The notes beneath the pieces were generated by a model, which saw only the letters and a list, made by a program, of their open reading frames with translations, was not told the DNA's origin and did not search any database. This document shows positions 12,823-13,615 of a stretch of 13,615 bases of DNA, piece by piece. Both the position numbers and the translations under genes were made by a program. Source of the DNA: Candidatus Atribacter alterifermentans (GTDB lineage: Bacteria > Atribacterota > Atribacteria > Atribacterales > Atribacteraceae). Within the stretch, counting starts at the first letter, position 1. Each line of letters starts with the position of its first letter. The stretch lies in contig JAAYUP010000188.1 of NCBI GenBank assembly GCA_012517635.1, positions 1 through 13,615 on the forward strand. Reading direction: 5' to 3'.

Positions 12823-13615
12823 ATGGATAAAATGACCTCAAGAGAACGTTTTCGAAAGGCATTAAATCACCAAGAACCCGACCGTGTTCCCATCGATGTT
12901 GGACAGGACTTTCACAATGGAATCCACGAAGTTGCCTATCGAAATCTTCTTGCCTATTTGGAAGAAGAGGATGATATCCGGCTTTATGATCCGATCCAAC
13001 ATTTGGCAGTTTGTAAGGAGAGCATTTTAGAGAGATTGCATGCTGATACTCGGTATGTATTTGCCAAGGCTCCTTCCAATTGGCAATTAAAAGTTCATGC
13101 TGACTCCTCTTGGGTTGATGAATGGGGAGTCGTTCGAAAAAATGTTGGACTATACGACGAGAGCATTCATTGCCCTTTGGCAGGTGCAACTATAGACGAT
13201 TTGAAGAGCTATCAAATGCCTGATCCAGTTGATCCGACTCGTTTTGCTGGTCTGAAAGAAAGGGCGAAAGAACTTTATGAAGGAACCCAATATGCCATTA
13301 TTGGCGGTAGCGCCGCTTCGCTTTTTTACCTTTCTTCCGAATTGATGGGTTTTCAGGAATATATGGAACGTTTGGCTCTCGAGCCTCAAGTTATAGAAAT
13401 CTTGGTGGATCGCATTTTAGAATGGGAAATACAGTTTTTTGAGAAGTACCTGGAACAAGTTGGTGAATATGTCGAATTGGTTTGGATGGGCGATGATTGG
13501 GGAATGCAGTCGGGTCCGATAATGAACCCAAAAATATTTAAAAAAATATTTATGCCACGTTATAAAGAATTTACTCATTTTGTAAAATCCAAAACCCAAG
13601 CAAAAATTGCTTTGC
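12823..13615 (+). CDS. Uroporphyrinogen decarboxylase (URO-D) family methyltransferase, N-terminal part
   Basis: The gene runs off the window after 264 codons; family members are about 340-390. The start ATG at 12823 has AAGGGG six bases upstream. The N-terminus MTSRERFRKALNHQEPDRVP (residues 4-23) is the hallmark of the URO-D/MtaA/CmuA superfamily, in which many members outside haem synthesis move methyl groups between corrinoid proteins and thiol cofactors. Later family positions are visible, such as WVDEWGVVRK and MGDDWGMQSGPIMNP, the latter in the stretch that in many relatives reads GDD.G.Q...LISP. No haem-synthesis neighbours are present, so a C1/corrinoid role is more likely than true HemE. 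The C-terminal zinc-ligand region lies outside the window. Confidence 0.88.
   Translation, partial: MDKMTSRERFRKALNHQEPDRVPIDVGQDFHNGIHEVAYRNLLAYLEEEDDIRLYDPIQHLAVCKESILERLHADTRYVFAKAPSNWQLKVHADSSWVDEWGVVRKNVGLYDESIHCPLAGATIDDLKSYQMPDPVDPTRFAGLKERAKELYEGTQYAIIGGSAASLFYLSSELMGFQEYMERLALEPQVIEILVDRILEWEIQFFEKYLEQVGEYVELVWMGDDWGMQSGPIMNPKIFKKIFMPRYKEFTHFVKSKTQAKIAL

Noticed and set aside
12794..13599. Minus-strand open frames at the window end
   Set aside because: They are shadows of the plus-strand URO-D family gene, which runs off the window and has a ribosome-binding site and the family N-terminal motif.

Overview
The window is a stretch of chromosome from an anaerobic, moderately AT-rich bacterium. 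It carries the complete [FeFe]-hydrogenase maturation set (hydE, hydG, hydF) with its TM1266-type companion protein, but no hydrogenase structural gene. It also holds a uroporphyrinogen-decarboxylase-type (corrinoid/C1) methyltransferase, a cobalamin-reductase-like Fe-S protein and many hairpin-forming intergenic repeats. This fits a fermentative, hydrogen-producing lineage such as Atribacterota, Thermotogota or a clostridium-like firmicute. The phylum is an inference; no marker gene settles it.

Layout. Bases 2-1157 (+) hold the end of an unrecognised gene and a nucleoside hydrolase translationally coupled to it, followed by a strong palindromic terminator (1341-1369). Bases 1517-2251 (+) are a short-chain dehydrogenase whose only reasonable start is a CTG. 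It converges on, and overlaps by 20 bp, the minus-strand maturation operon: leader RNA (about 6820-6672), TM1266 family gene, hydE, hydG, then a 344-bp repeat-filled gap, then hydF. Further minus-strand genes are a degenerate GIY-YIG-like protein (7024-7359) and a UPF0316/DUF2179 membrane protein (7638-8219). On the plus strand come a nicotinamidase-like hydrolase (9041-9556) and an exported AMIN/CarboxypepD-reg/TPR protein (9610-11076). A divergent pair closes the window: a COG1600 Fe-S protein (11802-12512, -) and the methyltransferase (12823 to the window end, +).

How the genes work together. HydE and HydG are radical-SAM enzymes that build the organic and CO/CN ligands of the H-cluster, and HydF is the GTPase scaffold that assembles and delivers it. 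The TM1266 family member sits first in that operon, as is usual for the family. A promoter, a roughly 150-nt structured RNA and an intrinsic terminator precede it. An upstream segment of that RNA can pair with the terminator's 5' arm, so expression of the whole maturation system may be set by transcription attenuation. This leader matches no riboswitch class I recognise and is the most interesting item here.

Intergenic DNA. The gaps at 3453-3796, 8220-9040 and 11077-11801 are built from at least four families of short hairpin repeats. Copies of one family carry different stem sequences that still pair, so the structure rather than the sequence is kept. Two families occur both in the hydG-hydF gap and, inverted, several kilobases away.
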